From Gammaproteobacteria bacterium (lineage in GTDB: Bacteria; Pseudomonadota; Gammaproteobacteria; Chromatiales; Chromatiaceae): a DNA stretch of 64,000 bases. The stretch's first letter is position 1; each line of letters starts with the position of its first letter. The notes beneath the pieces were generated by a model. The model was not told the origin of the DNA, did not search any database, and was given only the letters and a program-made list of their open reading frames with translations. The position numbers and the translations under genes are program-made. Positions 48,402 through 58,347 of this stretch are shown piece after piece. The stretch spans positions 1-64,000 of the forward strand of contig JAJRZI010000009.1 in NCBI GenBank assembly GCA_024275295.1, given 5' to 3'.

Positions 48402-49637
48402 TTATTTACGCTCCTGTATCATAATGCGGCCATCCACACCTTCTCTTCGTGATACCGCAGACAGTACTTCAACCTTGATTTCCCGCTCTCGTCCTTGCAG
48501 TAGTTTTTGTTGGAACACTTCAAACTGACTCAGATCTGACCCCTGCAGGCGCAGATTCAAGATGCCACTTTTGTAATTTAATCCTTCCAGCTGCAGATCC
48601 TTCTCTTTATGCAGCTCTTCGCCACTGATATGAAGCAGGGCAAGAAAGGTATCTGAACCACGCCCATACTGCTGTCGCAGCTCAGCCAATTTTCGATCCG
48701 CCTGCTGGCGTTCATTACCGCGTATAATTTTGCCTGCATCGGGAAAAGCATCACGATAGAGCGTCTCAATCTCTTGCGCCAGCTTCTTGTCCTCTTTTAC
48801 CCGTTGCCAGTGGTTGTACCCCACGCCTCCTAACTGGACAAAACAGGCCAACACCAACAATGCAATTGCAGCGCGCCATGGTTTAACCGTCATTAACGAT
48901 GCGGCATCCTGCCGACTATACTCACCCTGCAAAAGGTTAATACCTGTATTCATTGCCAGGGTAGAAGCCATCATGGCCATCCCGGTCTCCGGCACTGGTG
49001 AAATATCCACCTCACAGCCAGTCAACTCCAATTGGGTGACATCAGGGGCAACATCTCCGCCATACCACACTCTGAGTTTGGGGGTGTCATCTACTGTACA
49101 TTCTTTCAGTAGCCGCTCGACAACAGGCAGCAAGCTGTCCGCTTCCAGCGCCAGCCCCTGATCTCTGCCATAGCGCAGCAGTGCTTTTTTATCCTCAACC
49201 AGAATGGTCCAGACTCCCTCACTCCATGGCAGCAGCAGTGGCGCAGCATAGGCAGATACGGGTTGGATGCCCAGCTGCATCAATGCATCCAGAGATTGAT
49301 CCAGCGATTGACGCCGTATAACCGCCACCGGCATGGCACCTTCTGCATCCTGCACGCCTCTGGCAAAATGGAGATGCTCAACATCTTCGGCCAACTGCTC
49401 TTCCACTGCATACGGCAAGGCCCGGGCAATGCCTGTCGTATTGCGTGTGGGAATGGTTACATGGGTCAGCAGCACATCAACACCCGGCACCAACAGGACA
49501 ACCTGTCTGTTTTGACAGACGCCCGCCAGCTCTTCACCACTGCCACGCCCCACGCCTGACAGGGGTCTGCCTTTGCTGCTGACGGCCAGCCACTCAAACT
49601 GGTCATCAGAAAAACGGATTAAAATCGGGTCAGCCAC
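48402..49637 (-). CDS. gspL: Type II secretion protein GspL
   Basis: The actin-like N-terminal cytosolic part (ILIRFSDDQFEWLAV, about residues 5-240) binds GspE. A transmembrane segment (AAIALLVLACFVQLGGVG, about 255-272) and a periplasmic ferredoxin-like domain follow. 411 aa is close to the family size. Its start overlaps the gspK end by one base, indicating coupling. It links the ATPase to the platform formed with GspF and GspM. Confidence 0.93.
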   Translation of the reverse strand: MADPILIRFSDDQFEWLAVSSKGRPLSGVGRGSGEELAGVCQNRQVVLLVPGVDVLLTHVTIPTRNTTGIARALPYAVEEQLAEDVEHLHFARGVQDAEGAMPVAVIRRQSLDQSLDALMQLGIQPVSAYAAPLLLPWSEGVWTILVEDKKALLRYGRDQGLALEADSLLPVVERLLKECTVDDTPKLRVWYGGDVAPDVTQLELTGCEVDISPVPETGMAMMASTLAMNTGINLLQGEYSRQDAASLMTVKPWRAAIALLVLACFVQLGGVGYNHWQRVKEDKKLAQEIETLYRDAFPDAGKIIRGNERQQADRKLAELRQQYGRGSDTFLALLHISGEELHKEKDLQLEGLNYKSGILNLRLQGSDLSQFEVFQQKLLQGREREIKVEVLSAVSRREGVDGRIMIQERK

Positions 49638-50632
49638 TAAAATCTATCCTCTCGCATACGCTGTAGCACCTCTACATCGCCTGTCGGCAGTCGATGCAGC
49701 AGGGACACAACAGCCACCCTGGCCCTGCCTACAGCTACTCTACTATGCAGTTTAAAGTAACTGCTCTCAACACCAAGCCCCTCCCTTGAGGAGGTGGTCA
49801 GATTGAAACGCGCCAAGCCATCTGCCATAAAATCACCAATATTTTTATAGGGTGATACTTTCATTTCATCGACCAGCGCCTCTGCATCCTTATACTGAAA
49901 ACCCTTGAACCAGCTCTGCAGCACCTCTGCCTTTGCTGTATTGACATTGAGCGCAACAGGTTGCGGCAGTGCCGTAATAAAACCCGCCAATTGTTTATAG
50001 ATCTCCAGGGTAAAACCTTTAACCAATAACAACTCACTGGGGTGCGCCATCAGGCGATTTGCAGCGCTGTAGGGCGGCTCCTGCGATTGATAGAAATCAT
50101 CCTCTGCGCCGAAGTTCCTCGGCACAGCGTCTTCATCCAACCAGTCCAACACCGCATCCACCAGCTCATCCACCGACAGCACATCCAGCTCCAGATTGAT
50201 CAGCAGTCGTTTGAAGCGCTCAACATCCTCCTTACTAACGACCAACGGTGGCTGCTGGCCATCGGCCACTTGATCCGACTGATCCTCAGGTCTCTGCAGC
50301 AGCCTGTTGATATCAAACAGACCCTGCTGGTCCTCGATCTTGCCTTCAACCACGCCCCCTTCCACATCATCCTTTATCGGCGTATTCCAGGGTTCATCAC
50401 GATGATCAACCTCTGGACTCTCTTTGAGATCCTCCGCCAGCATACCTTTGGCCCAGCTCTCAACGCCAAGCATATACAGCCAGGCCTGATCTGCACGCAA
50501 AATATTTTCAGTGCGGCGGATATCCACCTGCAGGCGCGAGCTGATCGACACGGCGGCAATGGTAGCCGCCGCCACCACCAACAGCACCGTAACCAAGGCG
50601 ATGCCGGCAGAGTTTTCCAGTGCTCTGCGCAT
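49637..50632 (-). CDS. gspK: Type II secretion minor pseudopilin GspK
   Basis: The largest minor pseudopilin, at the tip of the pseudopilus with GspI and GspJ. A short leader (RRALENSAG) is followed by the hydrophobic helix IALVTVLLVVAAATIAAVS. GspK characteristically lacks the Glu at position 5 of the mature protein, which appears to be the case here (IALVT). The rest contains DINRLLQ and the helical DELVDAVLDWLDED, typical of the family. Confidence 0.93.
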   Translation of the reverse strand: MRRALENSAGIALVTVLLVVAAATIAAVSISSRLQVDIRRTENILRADQAWLYMLGVESWAKGMLAEDLKESPEVDHRDEPWNTPIKDDVEGGVVEGKIEDQQGLFDINRLLQRPEDQSDQVADGQQPPLVVSKEDVERFKRLLINLELDVLSVDELVDAVLDWLDEDAVPRNFGAEDDFYQSQEPPYSAANRLMAHPSELLLVKGFTLEIYKQLAGFITALPQPVALNVNTAKAEVLQSWFKGFQYKDAEALVDEMKVSPYKNIGDFMADGLARFNLTTSSREGLGVESSYFKLHSRVAVGRARVAVVSLLHRLPTGDVEVLQRMREDRF

Positions 50633-50634
50633 GA

Positions 50635-51237
50635 CTAAAAAGGCACCTCAAAGGTGCGGGTAATGGTACCCCAATCCTCCAGTACCAGCACCATCTCGAC
50701 CGCTCTGGGCAATGTATCCACGCCCACATCGGCACCCGGCACCGGCCAGCTGGACCTCCAGCCGCCCTGTAAAAAACTGAAGCTGATATCACTCACGCCA
50801 CGCAGCAGCACCCTCTTCTTGGGAATACTGTTATCGACACGATCCAGCGCAGACCAGACCAGACGCCTCAGCTCACCCTCCCCCCACTGGTAGGCCACCC
50901 GGTACAGCCCACTGCGGCCTGGCCGACGGGGGTGCTCTCTCCCTCCCCGGGTGAAGGCGATCTGGTAATCTGCCCCCGAATCCGCAAACAGCGCCGCCTC
51001 CTGCTCACCGTACTCGCCACGGATGGGGCGCGATGTCATATACTGCATGTCCTGCTGTATCAGCAGCAGCGCCATCTGTAACTCGGTCAATCTCTCCGCC
51101 GCCCGCTCTGTGCCGTTGCGCGCATTCAGCACCGTCTTCAATCCGCCATAGGCCATGATCGACATCACGGAAAAGACCGCCAGCGCAATCAAGACCTCGA
51201 TCAGCGTAAAGCCCCGGTTTTTCTGCCCCAACAGCAC
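50635..51237 (-). CDS. gspJ: Type II secretion minor pseudopilin GspJ
   Basis: The prepilin leader ends in RG and is followed by FTLIEVLIALAVFSVMSIMAYGGL, with the mature Glu5. The globular part contains LTELQMALLLIQQDMQ and SWRSSWPVPG-like regions of GspJ. 200 aa. Adjacent to gspI (one-base overlap) and gspK, with which it forms the tip complex. Confidence 0.93.
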   Translation of the reverse strand: MLLGQKNRGFTLIEVLIALAVFSVMSIMAYGGLKTVLNARNGTERAAERLTELQMALLLIQQDMQYMTSRPIRGEYGEQEAALFADSGADYQIAFTRGGREHPRRPGRSGLYRVAYQWGEGELRRLVWSALDRVDNSIPKKRVLLRGVSDISFSFLQGGWRSSWPVPGADVGVDTLPRAVEMVLVLEDWGTITRTFEVPF

Positions 51238-51608
51238 TACTGGTGCACCTCGACATATCCTGTCAGCAGGGCAAGCCGGGCTTCACCGTTCTCCGGCCTG
51301 ACCGAAACCTCCGCTTTCAGGACATCGGCATCCGGCGTTGATGAGAGCACAGTACGCCAACGCCAGAGACGCCCGGCCATCTCCTGCTCCCCCTCATCTG
51401 TACCCAGGGAGGGCTTGTCGCTTGTCCGCAGCAGTGCCAGCTGATTCAGCGCCACCCAGTGGGCGATGGTCTTATTTTCAAGATAGGCCTGATTCGAGGT
51501 GAAGCTGCCAGCCGATTTGACCAGCGCCGCCATGGCGATAGCCAATACCGCCAGCGCCACCAGCACCTCCATGAGACTGAAACCCGCCTGCCTTGCCGCC
51601 GGGGTCAC
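51237..51608 (-). CDS. gspI: Type II secretion minor pseudopilin GspI
   Basis: 123 aa with a short leader (AARQAG) and the N-methylated helix FSLMEVLVALAVLAIAMAALV containing the mature Glu5. IAHWVALNQLA is the usual GspI segment. Overlaps gspH by 4 bp and gspJ by 1 bp. Confidence 0.93.
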   Translation of the reverse strand: MTPAARQAGFSLMEVLVALAVLAIAMAALVKSAGSFTSNQAYLENKTIAHWVALNQLALLRTSDKPSLGTDEGEQEMAGRLWRWRTVLSSTPDADVLKAEVSVRPENGEARLALLTGYVEVHQ

Positions 51609-52195
51609 CGCTCCGGCTCCGGAAAACGCACCTCGACCTCGCCGTTCTCATCGGTTTCAATCACCGTTGGCTCAGACTGATCAACAGCATGGATGCGTAG
51701 CTCGAAGGGGGTCATTTCACCGCTGTCATAGAAAATAATGGAGGGTTCCGGCTGCTCCGCTTTTTTCCCCAGGTCATCTTTTTTTACATTGGCCTCAACA
51801 GGAGGGAGCAGCTTGCCATCCTGCCACAGAGCCAAACGCCACCCCTGGGGCAACTGGTGACGTTGCAACAGATCATCGCCTTCGACAGTCAGCCAATATT
51901 TTTCGCCCGCTGAAACAAAGTAATAGGCGTTCGCCTCAATCAAAAGACCAATAGGGGCACCGTCAAGAATAGCCTGCTGTGCGGCCAGGGTTGACAGTCG
52001 CTGCAACCGTCTTGTCTCATCCTCCAGTGACTGTGCAGCGCCTCCGAAACCGACCATCAGCTTTACAAATCCCGCCGAGATCAGCGAGATGATAAAAACA
52101 ACAATCAGCAACTCCAGCAGGGTGAACCCGACTCTTTGGCGCCGCAGGGAAGGAAATGAATGCATCAACGGGCCGGACGACACGCTTCCAGCCAC
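51605..52195 (-). CDS. gspH: Type II secretion minor pseudopilin GspH
   Basis: The prepilin helix is FTLLELLIVVFIISLISAG after a leader ending RVG, followed by an extended GspH globular domain. The frame begins at GTG 52195, 3 bp after the gspG stop; ATG 52165 would give a more ordinary 13-residue leader (MHSFPSLRRQRVG) and may be the true start. The rest is acidic, ending VRFPEPER. Confidence 0.9.
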   Translation of the reverse strand: MAGSVSSGPLMHSFPSLRRQRVGFTLLELLIVVFIISLISAGFVKLMVGFGGAAQSLEDETRRLQRLSTLAAQQAILDGAPIGLLIEANAYYFVSAGEKYWLTVEGDDLLQRHQLPQGWRLALWQDGKLLPPVEANVKKDDLGKKAEQPEPSIIFYDSGEMTPFELRIHAVDQSEPTVIETDENGEVEVRFPEPER

Positions 52196-52198
52196 CGG

Positions 52199-52660
52199 CT
52201 ACTCCGCAGCCCAGTTCCCAATATCAGCATTAATGCCTTGGCCACCCGGCGCATTGTCCGCGCCAAATGAGTAGAGATCATAAGCACCATGCGTTCCAGG
52301 CTGGAGATAATTATAGTTATTGCCCCAGGGATCTTTTGGCACACGATCAATATAACCACCCTCCTGATAGCGAGCGCCACTGGACAGGCTTCCTGGTGCT
52401 GTGACCAGCGCCTCTATTCCCTGATCGGTGGTGGGGTAGGTAAAATTGTCCAGACGGTACAGATCCAACGCTGCAGAGAGCGCACGAATATCCGACTGCA
52501 CCTTGGTGATACGTGCCTCATCAGGCTTACCCATAATTTTAGGCACCACAATAGCCGCCAGGATACTCAGAATAACCACAACTACCATCACCTCAATCAA
52601 AGTGAAACCTGACTCCCCCCTCTCCCAGCTGCACTTACGCCTTTTGGCAAACATCTCCAC
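52199..52660 (-). CDS. gspG: Type II secretion major pseudopilin GspG
   Basis: The main building block of the pseudopilus. The leader ends in SG, and the helix FTLIEVMVVVVILSILAAIVVPKIMGKPDEA is typical of GspG. The C-terminal domain has the calcium-binding region around DQGIEALVTAP and VPKDPWGN-like YNYLQPG, with the final GADN stretch. First gene of the minus-strand operon gspGHIJKLM. A GGAGG lies upstream of both the GTG (52660) and the ATG six bases later. Confidence 0.96.
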   Translation of the reverse strand: MEMFAKRRKCSWERGESGFTLIEVMVVVVILSILAAIVVPKIMGKPDEARITKVQSDIRALSAALDLYRLDNFTYPTTDQGIEALVTAPGSLSSGARYQEGGYIDRVPKDPWGNNYNYLQPGTHGAYDLYSFGADNAPGGQGINADIGNWAAE

Positions 52661-52900
52661 CTTACCTCCATAAATATCAAGGGCTAAAATCCCGGCCAGA
52701 CACTAAAACATCCCTTCCCGGATTAAAAAACGTAGCCTACCATTAATAGCCTCTATCAGGCATTATATTGGCATTAGTTAAAGATAATCTTCAGCATAAA
52801 ATTAAAACCAGATCGCAGATATATTAATGGTATTTGCTAAGGTAATAGTCATTCACATCTATACTATAGCTTTAGATTCGCAAGAGACCTGAAACAACCG
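52661..52900. promoter_or_regulatory. Divergent control region between gspG and gspC
   Basis: 240 bp, AT-rich, no gene. Toward gspC a TATACT (52860-52865) is a likely -10. The promoter for gspGHIJKLM must lie on the opposite strand, but I see no consensus pair I would defend. Shared regulation of the two Gsp operons is likely from this layout. Confidence 0.5.
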
Positions 52901-53572
52901 GTGAACAACGCTCAATCTCTTTTACCCCGGCTATTGCCGGCTACAGCAGCATTCGGAGCTGCGGCACTGCTTGCATGGGTTGTGTTTGACACCTTCAATG
53001 CCTACCGTGCAATCCAGGAAGCATTTCAAGACGGAGAGGCAATCCTGCGCAGCCGCACAAACTCTCAAACACCGGCCAGCGGCATCAATCTTGCCCAGAT
53101 CCCAAACTGGCACCTGTTTGGCGATAGATCCCAGCAGACCAAAGCCACAATCCCACAAAAGATCATTGAAGCCCCGACAACCCCACTGGCACTGACGCTT
53201 CAGGGAACATTTCGAGGCAAATCCAATACTGAAGAGAGTTGGGCCATTATCAGTTCATCCGACAGTGAGCAGGCCATGTATCAGGTAGGCGATGAGATAC
53301 CCGGTGGAGCCACCCTGTTAGCAGTAGAGCCTTTTCGCGTCATACTGGAGCGTAATGGACGACATGAGTCCCTCTCTCTGCCCCGCCCATCAATGGATGA
53401 AGAACAACAGGCCGCCACGGGTAAAGAACCCCATCCATCAACAGGGCGCAGGGTACCCGATGCCATGCCCAACAGAATTCCACCACCGGCCAGCCCCACT
53501 GCTGACAAGTATACCGAGAAACAAGCACTTATCGAAGAGATGGCAAGAATCAGAAGCAAATTTGCACGATAA
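52901..53572 (+). CDS. gspC: Type II secretion protein GspC
   Basis: An inner-membrane protein with a short cytosolic start, one transmembrane segment (AAFGAAALLAWVVFDTF, about residues 15-32), and a periplasmic homology region (about 65-155, with IPNWHLFGD and VGDEIPGGATLLAVEPFRVILER) that contacts the secretin GspD. At 223 aa it ends after a Pro-rich stretch and a short coiled coil, with no PDZ domain, which distinguishes it from the longer GspC of many pathogens. Start is GTG 52901. Confidence 0.9.
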   Translation: MNNAQSLLPRLLPATAAFGAAALLAWVVFDTFNAYRAIQEAFQDGEAILRSRTNSQTPASGINLAQIPNWHLFGDRSQQTKATIPQKIIEAPTTPLALTLQGTFRGKSNTEESWAIISSSDSEQAMYQVGDEIPGGATLLAVEPFRVILERNGRHESLSLPRPSMDEEQQAATGKEPHPSTGRRVPDAMPNRIPPPASPTADKYTEKQALIEEMARIRSKFAR

Positions 53573-53690
53573 ATGCAGTTTGAATCAATCCACATTTCCC
53601 GCATAATGGATCAATTGCCCATCATCCCCAGCCCATAATAGTGCTAATAACGAAAACCAACTTGAACTAAGGAACAAGCAACGGCACTCC

Positions 53691-55583
53691 ATGTTAAAAC
53701 GTCTTCAACTACTCTTTTTGGTATTCGTCATCTCTCTACCTGTCTGGGCAGAAGGCACGCTAACGCTAAACCTGAACAATGCCGATATCCGGGTGCTGAT
53801 CAATACCGTATCCGAGATGACCGGCAAAAACTTCATTGTTGATCCGCGTGTAAAAGGCAAAGTGACTGTCATCTCCTCCAGTCCCAGCGACCGCAGTCAC
53901 ATCTACGAAATCTTCCTCTCCGTACTCAAGGTGCATGGATTTGCCGTAGTCCCCAGCGGCGATATCAATAAGATTGTACCCAGCACCATCGCCAAACAGG
54001 ATAATATCCGCACCATTACCAGCACCCAGCTGCGCGGCACCGATGAGATAGCCACGCGTGTTATCGAGGTCAAGCACGTTATGGCCTCGCAACTGGTTCC
54101 TATCCTGCGGCCACTGATGCCGCAACAGGCTCATCTGGGTGTACATGCTGACAGCAACACCCTGATCATCTCGGACTCCATCGCCAACATGGAGCGTGTC
54201 ATCAGTATCGTCAGGCGCATTGACCGAATCGGCACCAATGAAGTGGAGATCATCCCGCTGGAACACGCCAACGCAGCCGATCTGGTTCAGGTGCTGACAT
54301 CACTGCGCAACAACGCACAAAAAGGCAAGGCACCGCCAGGGCAGCAACCTATTTTGGTCGCAGACCCCCGCACCAACACGATTCTGCTGGGGGGCAATCC
54401 AGACCTGCGCCTGGAACTGCGTGCACTGATTGCACACCTGGACACCCCGGTTGCCATCGAAGGACAGACCGAGGTGGTCTATCTCCGCTATGCACAGGCC
54501 AAGGATCTGGTAACGGTACTGCAAGGCATCGGCACCAAACAGCTGGAGGCCGAGAAAGAGGTGAAGAAAGGGGCGCAGGCAAAACCCCAGTTCGACATCC
54601 AGGCCGACGAGGCAACCAACGCACTGGTCATTACGGCTCCACCCTTGATCATGCGTTCACTCAAGCAGGTCATCAATCAGCTGGATATTCGCCGTGCCCA
54701 GGTCTATATCGAGGCCGTAATTGCAGAGCTGACCGATAAAAAGGCCGTTGAACTGGGCTTTGAATGGGGAACATCCGGTGCCAACAATGGCTTTTCTGCC
54801 AGCATTGACCACACACCAGATGCTGAAAGCAAGCTCTCCGTCAGAGGCTTTAACCTGGAATACTCCAGTGGGGGCACCCTACGCGCACTGGTGCAGGCCT
54901 TTGCTGGCGATGCAGAGACCAACATCCTCTCCACACCCTCACTGCTTACACTGGATAACGAGAAAGCCACCATCCACGTCGGTGAAAACGTACCCTTTGT
55001 CACGGGACAATACACCACCTCCAGTGGTGACTCATCCACCACCCCGTTTCAGACCATAGAGCGTCACGATGTGGGTATTAAATTGACCGTTACCCCACAG
55101 ATCAATGAAGGCGACACCATCAAACTGGAGATTGAGCAGGAGGTCTCAAGCGTTGTTCCCGGCACCGTAGGGAATGACCTGATCACCAATAAACGCACAC
55201 TGGAAACCACTATCCTGGTGGATGATAAACAGACCATCGTGCTGGGTGGACTGATCAAAGACAATCTCAATGAAACCGTCTCCAAGGTACCTCTGCTTGG
55301 CGACATCCCGGTACTGGGGCTGTTGTTCAGAAACACCAGCACCACAACCAACAAAACCAACCTGATGATCTTTCTGCGGCCCGAGATCATCCGCAACCGG
55401 CGCACCAGCCTGCGTCTGACCAATTCAAAATATAACTACATCAGAAACCTACAAAAGAACATCGACAAGAATCAGGAAAAATGGCAACTCAAGCTGACAC
55501 CCAACAAGAGTCGCCCGCTACTACCCGCATTAGATAACGGGGCATCTGCAAACAAAACATCTGAACCCACCCGCAGTGATTAG
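53691..55583 (+). CDS. gspD: Type II secretion secretin GspD
   Basis: The outer-membrane channel. Signal peptide (LLFLVFVISLPVWAEG), then N0 (LNLNNADIRVLINTVSEMTGKNFIVDP), N1-N3 domains, and the secretin core (about 340-580, VYIEAVIAELTDKKAVELGFEW, VPFVTGQYTT, VPLLGDIPVLGLLF). 630 aa. The C-terminal stretch after the core is short and basic (about 50 residues), with no obvious S-domain for a pilotin. Confidence 0.97.
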   Translation: MLKRLQLLFLVFVISLPVWAEGTLTLNLNNADIRVLINTVSEMTGKNFIVDPRVKGKVTVISSSPSDRSHIYEIFLSVLKVHGFAVVPSGDINKIVPSTIAKQDNIRTITSTQLRGTDEIATRVIEVKHVMASQLVPILRPLMPQQAHLGVHADSNTLIISDSIANMERVISIVRRIDRIGTNEVEIIPLEHANAADLVQVLTSLRNNAQKGKAPPGQQPILVADPRTNTILLGGNPDLRLELRALIAHLDTPVAIEGQTEVVYLRYAQAKDLVTVLQGIGTKQLEAEKEVKKGAQAKPQFDIQADEATNALVITAPPLIMRSLKQVINQLDIRRAQVYIEAVIAELTDKKAVELGFEWGTSGANNGFSASIDHTPDAESKLSVRGFNLEYSSGGTLRALVQAFAGDAETNILSTPSLLTLDNEKATIHVGENVPFVTGQYTTSSGDSSTTPFQTIERHDVGIKLTVTPQINEGDTIKLEIEQEVSSVVPGTVGNDLITNKRTLETTILVDDKQTIVLGGLIKDNLNETVSKVPLLGDIPVLGLLFRNTSTTTNKTNLMIFLRPEIIRNRRTSLRLTNSKYNYIRNLQKNIDKNQEKWQLKLTPNKSRPLLPALDNGASANKTSEPTRSD

Positions 55584-55592
55584 ATAGATCAG

Positions 55593-57104
55593 ATGCCTGA
55601 GCCTCAAAGCGATCAACAGGACACCCATCCTGCCGCCCAACTCCCCTACAGCTTCGCCAAACGACATGGCGTGCTGATCGAGACGGGGGATGACGGGAAG
55701 GCCAGAGTCGCGCACCTTGAAGAGAGCGGCACACTGGCATTGATTGAAGCTCAGCGTTACCTTGGCACCCCTGTCAGCTTCAAACAACTCACTGAAGACG
55801 AATTCAACGCCCTGTTGCAAAAGACATACGAGCAAGGCTCCGCCAAGGCCCAACAGATGATGGACAACATCGGCGATGATATGGATCTTAATGATATTGC
55901 CGACCAATTACCTGAGCCTGAAGACCTGCTTGAGAGCGCCGACGAAGCCCCGATCATCCGTCTCATCAACGCCCTGCTGGCCGAAGCGGTAAAGGAGAGC
56001 GCCTCCGACATCCATATCGAACCCTTTGAAGACCGGATGGTGGTACGTCTGCGGGTCGATGGCGTGCTGCGGCAGATCCTACAACCGTTGCGCGCCATGG
56101 CGCCGATGGTGATCTCCCGTCTTAAGGTGATGGCCAAACTGGATATTGCCGAAAAACGTCTGCCACAGGATGGGCGTATCTCACTGCGTATTGGTGGCCG
56201 GGCGGTGGATGTGCGTGTCTCAACACTGCCCTCCATCCATGGTGAGCGCATTGTACTGCGGCTGCTGGACAAACAGGCCGGGCGGCTGGATTTGAAACAA
56301 CTGGGTACCCGCAAGGATGAGCTGGAATCCATGCAGTCGCTGATCCGGCGACCCCACGGTATCATCCTGGTAACCGGCCCCACAGGTTCAGGCAAAACCA
56401 CCACCCTGTATGCCGTCCTCAGCCAACTCAATGACCGAAAGAGAAACATCCTGACCGTAGAGGATCCTATCGAGTATTACCTGGATGGCATCGGTCAAAC
56501 CCAGGTAAACCCCAAGGTGGATATGACCTTTGCCCGTGGCCTACGCGCCATCCTGCGTCAGGATCCCGATATCGTAATGGTGGGCGAGATCCGCGATCTG
56601 GAGACCGTAGAGATCGCCGTCCAGGCCAGCCTGACCGGCCACCTGGTGCTATCGACCCTGCACACCAACACAGCCGTCGGCGCCATCACCCGTCTGCGTG
56701 ATATGGGCGTTGAACCCTTTCTGCTCTCATCCAGCATCATTGGCGTATTGGCGCAACGGCTGCTGCGCAGGCTCTGTCCCGACTGTAAAGAGGCCTATAC
56801 CGCCAGCCAGTCAGATCTGGACACGCTGGGCATTACCCCTGAAACAGACAAAACCATTACACTCTATCACCCAAAAGGGTGCAAAACATGTAACTACCAG
56901 GGTTACCGTGGGCGCAGTGGCATCTTTGAACTGGTCGTTATTGATGATGCGATGAAAAATCTTATCCATGATGGCGCCGGAGAACACGAGCTGGAGAAGC
57001 AGGCCCGCACCCGCTCACGCAGCATGCTGCAAAACGCCAGAGAGAAGGCCATCAGTGGTGAAACCAGCCTGGAAGAGGTTGTTCGGGTCGCACATGAAGA
57101 TTAA
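55593..57104 (+). CDS. gspE: Type II secretion ATPase GspE
   Basis: Cytosolic motor ATPase that drives pseudopilus assembly. N-terminal domain (about residues 1-105) that docks on GspL, then the ATPase: SDIHIEPFEDR, GPTGSGKTTTLYAVL (Walker A about 262), MVGEIRDLETVEIAV (Walker B), STLHTNTA, and the C-terminal zinc ribbon CPDC with CKTC. Compare the REC-fused paralogue at 30419-32656. It follows gspD by 9 bp. Confidence 0.97.
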   Translation: MPEPQSDQQDTHPAAQLPYSFAKRHGVLIETGDDGKARVAHLEESGTLALIEAQRYLGTPVSFKQLTEDEFNALLQKTYEQGSAKAQQMMDNIGDDMDLNDIADQLPEPEDLLESADEAPIIRLINALLAEAVKESASDIHIEPFEDRMVVRLRVDGVLRQILQPLRAMAPMVISRLKVMAKLDIAEKRLPQDGRISLRIGGRAVDVRVSTLPSIHGERIVLRLLDKQAGRLDLKQLGTRKDELESMQSLIRRPHGIILVTGPTGSGKTTTLYAVLSQLNDRKRNILTVEDPIEYYLDGIGQTQVNPKVDMTFARGLRAILRQDPDIVMVGEIRDLETVEIAVQASLTGHLVLSTLHTNTAVGAITRLRDMGVEPFLLSSSIIGVLAQRLLRRLCPDCKEAYTASQSDLDTLGITPETDKTITLYHPKGCKTCNYQGYRGRSGIFELVVIDDAMKNLIHDGAGEHELEKQARTRSRSMLQNAREKAISGETSLEEVVRVAHED

Positions 57105-57132
57105 CCCCATAAAACGCAATTGAGGCCACACC

Positions 57133-58347
57133 TTGGGTGCATTTGAATACCAGGCCCTCGATCAACAGGGGCGGCAAAAAAAAGGCATCATAGAGAGTGA
57201 TACCTCACGCCTGGCGCGTCAGGCACTGCGTGACCAGGGGTTAACGCCGCTCTCGGTTGAGGCCGTTGTCACGCAGGAATCACGCAAACCGGCTGCCTTG
57301 GGTGGCAGCAGCGGGATTGGCACCCGCGACCTCGCCCTGCTGACCCGCCAGCTCGCCACACTCAGCCGCTCTGGCATCCCCTTGGAAGAGGCACTCCATG
57401 CCGTCTCACAACAGACAGAGAAGCCCCGTATCCGGCGTATTATTCTGGGCGTTCGATCACGCGTGCTGGAGGGCCAAAGCCTCTCCAATGCATTGGGCAA
57501 CTTCCCTAACGCCTTTCCCATACTCTACCGGGCCACCGTAGACGCCGGCGAATCCTCCGGTAAACTGGATTATGTGCTGGAAAAACTGGCTGAATATGAG
57601 GAGACCCGGGAGCTGATGCGCCAAAAGGTGCAGCTGGCCATGATCTACCCGATCATGCTGACCACGGTCTCCATCCTGATCGTTATCGGGCTGCTGGCCT
57701 ACGTGGTGCCCGAGATTGTCGGGGTGTTTGATAATCTGGGACAGGAGCTGCCGATCCTGACGCGCTGGCTGATCATGTCCAGTGACTTCATCCTGGACTA
57801 TGGCATTTTACTGCTCGGTGGGATCATCGCCATCTGGATGGCTTGCGCCGCCATGCTGCGGGTTGAGCATATCCTTTTCGCCTACCAGACCATCCAGTTG
57901 CAACTGCCCCTGATTGGGCGCTTTATACGCGGCTCCAACACCGCACGTTTTACCCGCACCCTGGCCATCCTCGTCGGCAGTGGCGTAGAGCTACTGGAGG
58001 CACTGCGCATCGCCAGTCAGGTGGTGCCCAACCTGCCCATGCGCAAAGCGGTGGAACACACCGCCGTGCGGGTTCGAGAGGGTGACAGCCTCAGCCGGGC
58101 GCTGAACCAAACCAAACTCTTCCCACCCATTACGGTGCACCTGATTGCCAGTGGTGAGTCCAGCGGACAACTACCCGAAATGCTGGAGGGTGCTGCAGAC
58201 AACCAACAGCGCGAGGTTCAATCCATGGCCGAGATGCTGATCGGCGTCTTTGAGCCAGTGCTTATTCTATTCATGGGCGTGGTTGTGCTGCTCATCGTCA
58301 TCGCCATCCTGCTGCCTATCTTTGAGATGAACCAGCTGGTTCGGTAG
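57133..58347 (+). CDS. gspF: Type II secretion inner-membrane platform protein GspF
   Basis: 404 aa with two repeated cytosolic helical domains (LALLTRQLATLSRSGIPLEEAL and the later FTRTLAILVGSGVELLEALR) and three transmembrane segments (about 175-195, 225-245, 375-398). The start is TTG 57133, giving the normal GAFEYQALD N-terminus. Its 3' end overlaps the convergent HD-GYP gene by 32 bp. Confidence 0.95.
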   Translation: MGAFEYQALDQQGRQKKGIIESDTSRLARQALRDQGLTPLSVEAVVTQESRKPAALGGSSGIGTRDLALLTRQLATLSRSGIPLEEALHAVSQQTEKPRIRRIILGVRSRVLEGQSLSNALGNFPNAFPILYRATVDAGESSGKLDYVLEKLAEYEETRELMRQKVQLAMIYPIMLTTVSILIVIGLLAYVVPEIVGVFDNLGQELPILTRWLIMSSDFILDYGILLLGGIIAIWMACAAMLRVEHILFAYQTIQLQLPLIGRFIRGSNTARFTRTLAILVGSGVELLEALRIASQVVPNLPMRKAVEHTAVRVREGDSLSRALNQTKLFPPITVHLIASGESSGQLPEMLEGAADNQQREVQSMAEMLIGVFEPVLILFMGVVVLLIVIAILLPIFEMNQLVR

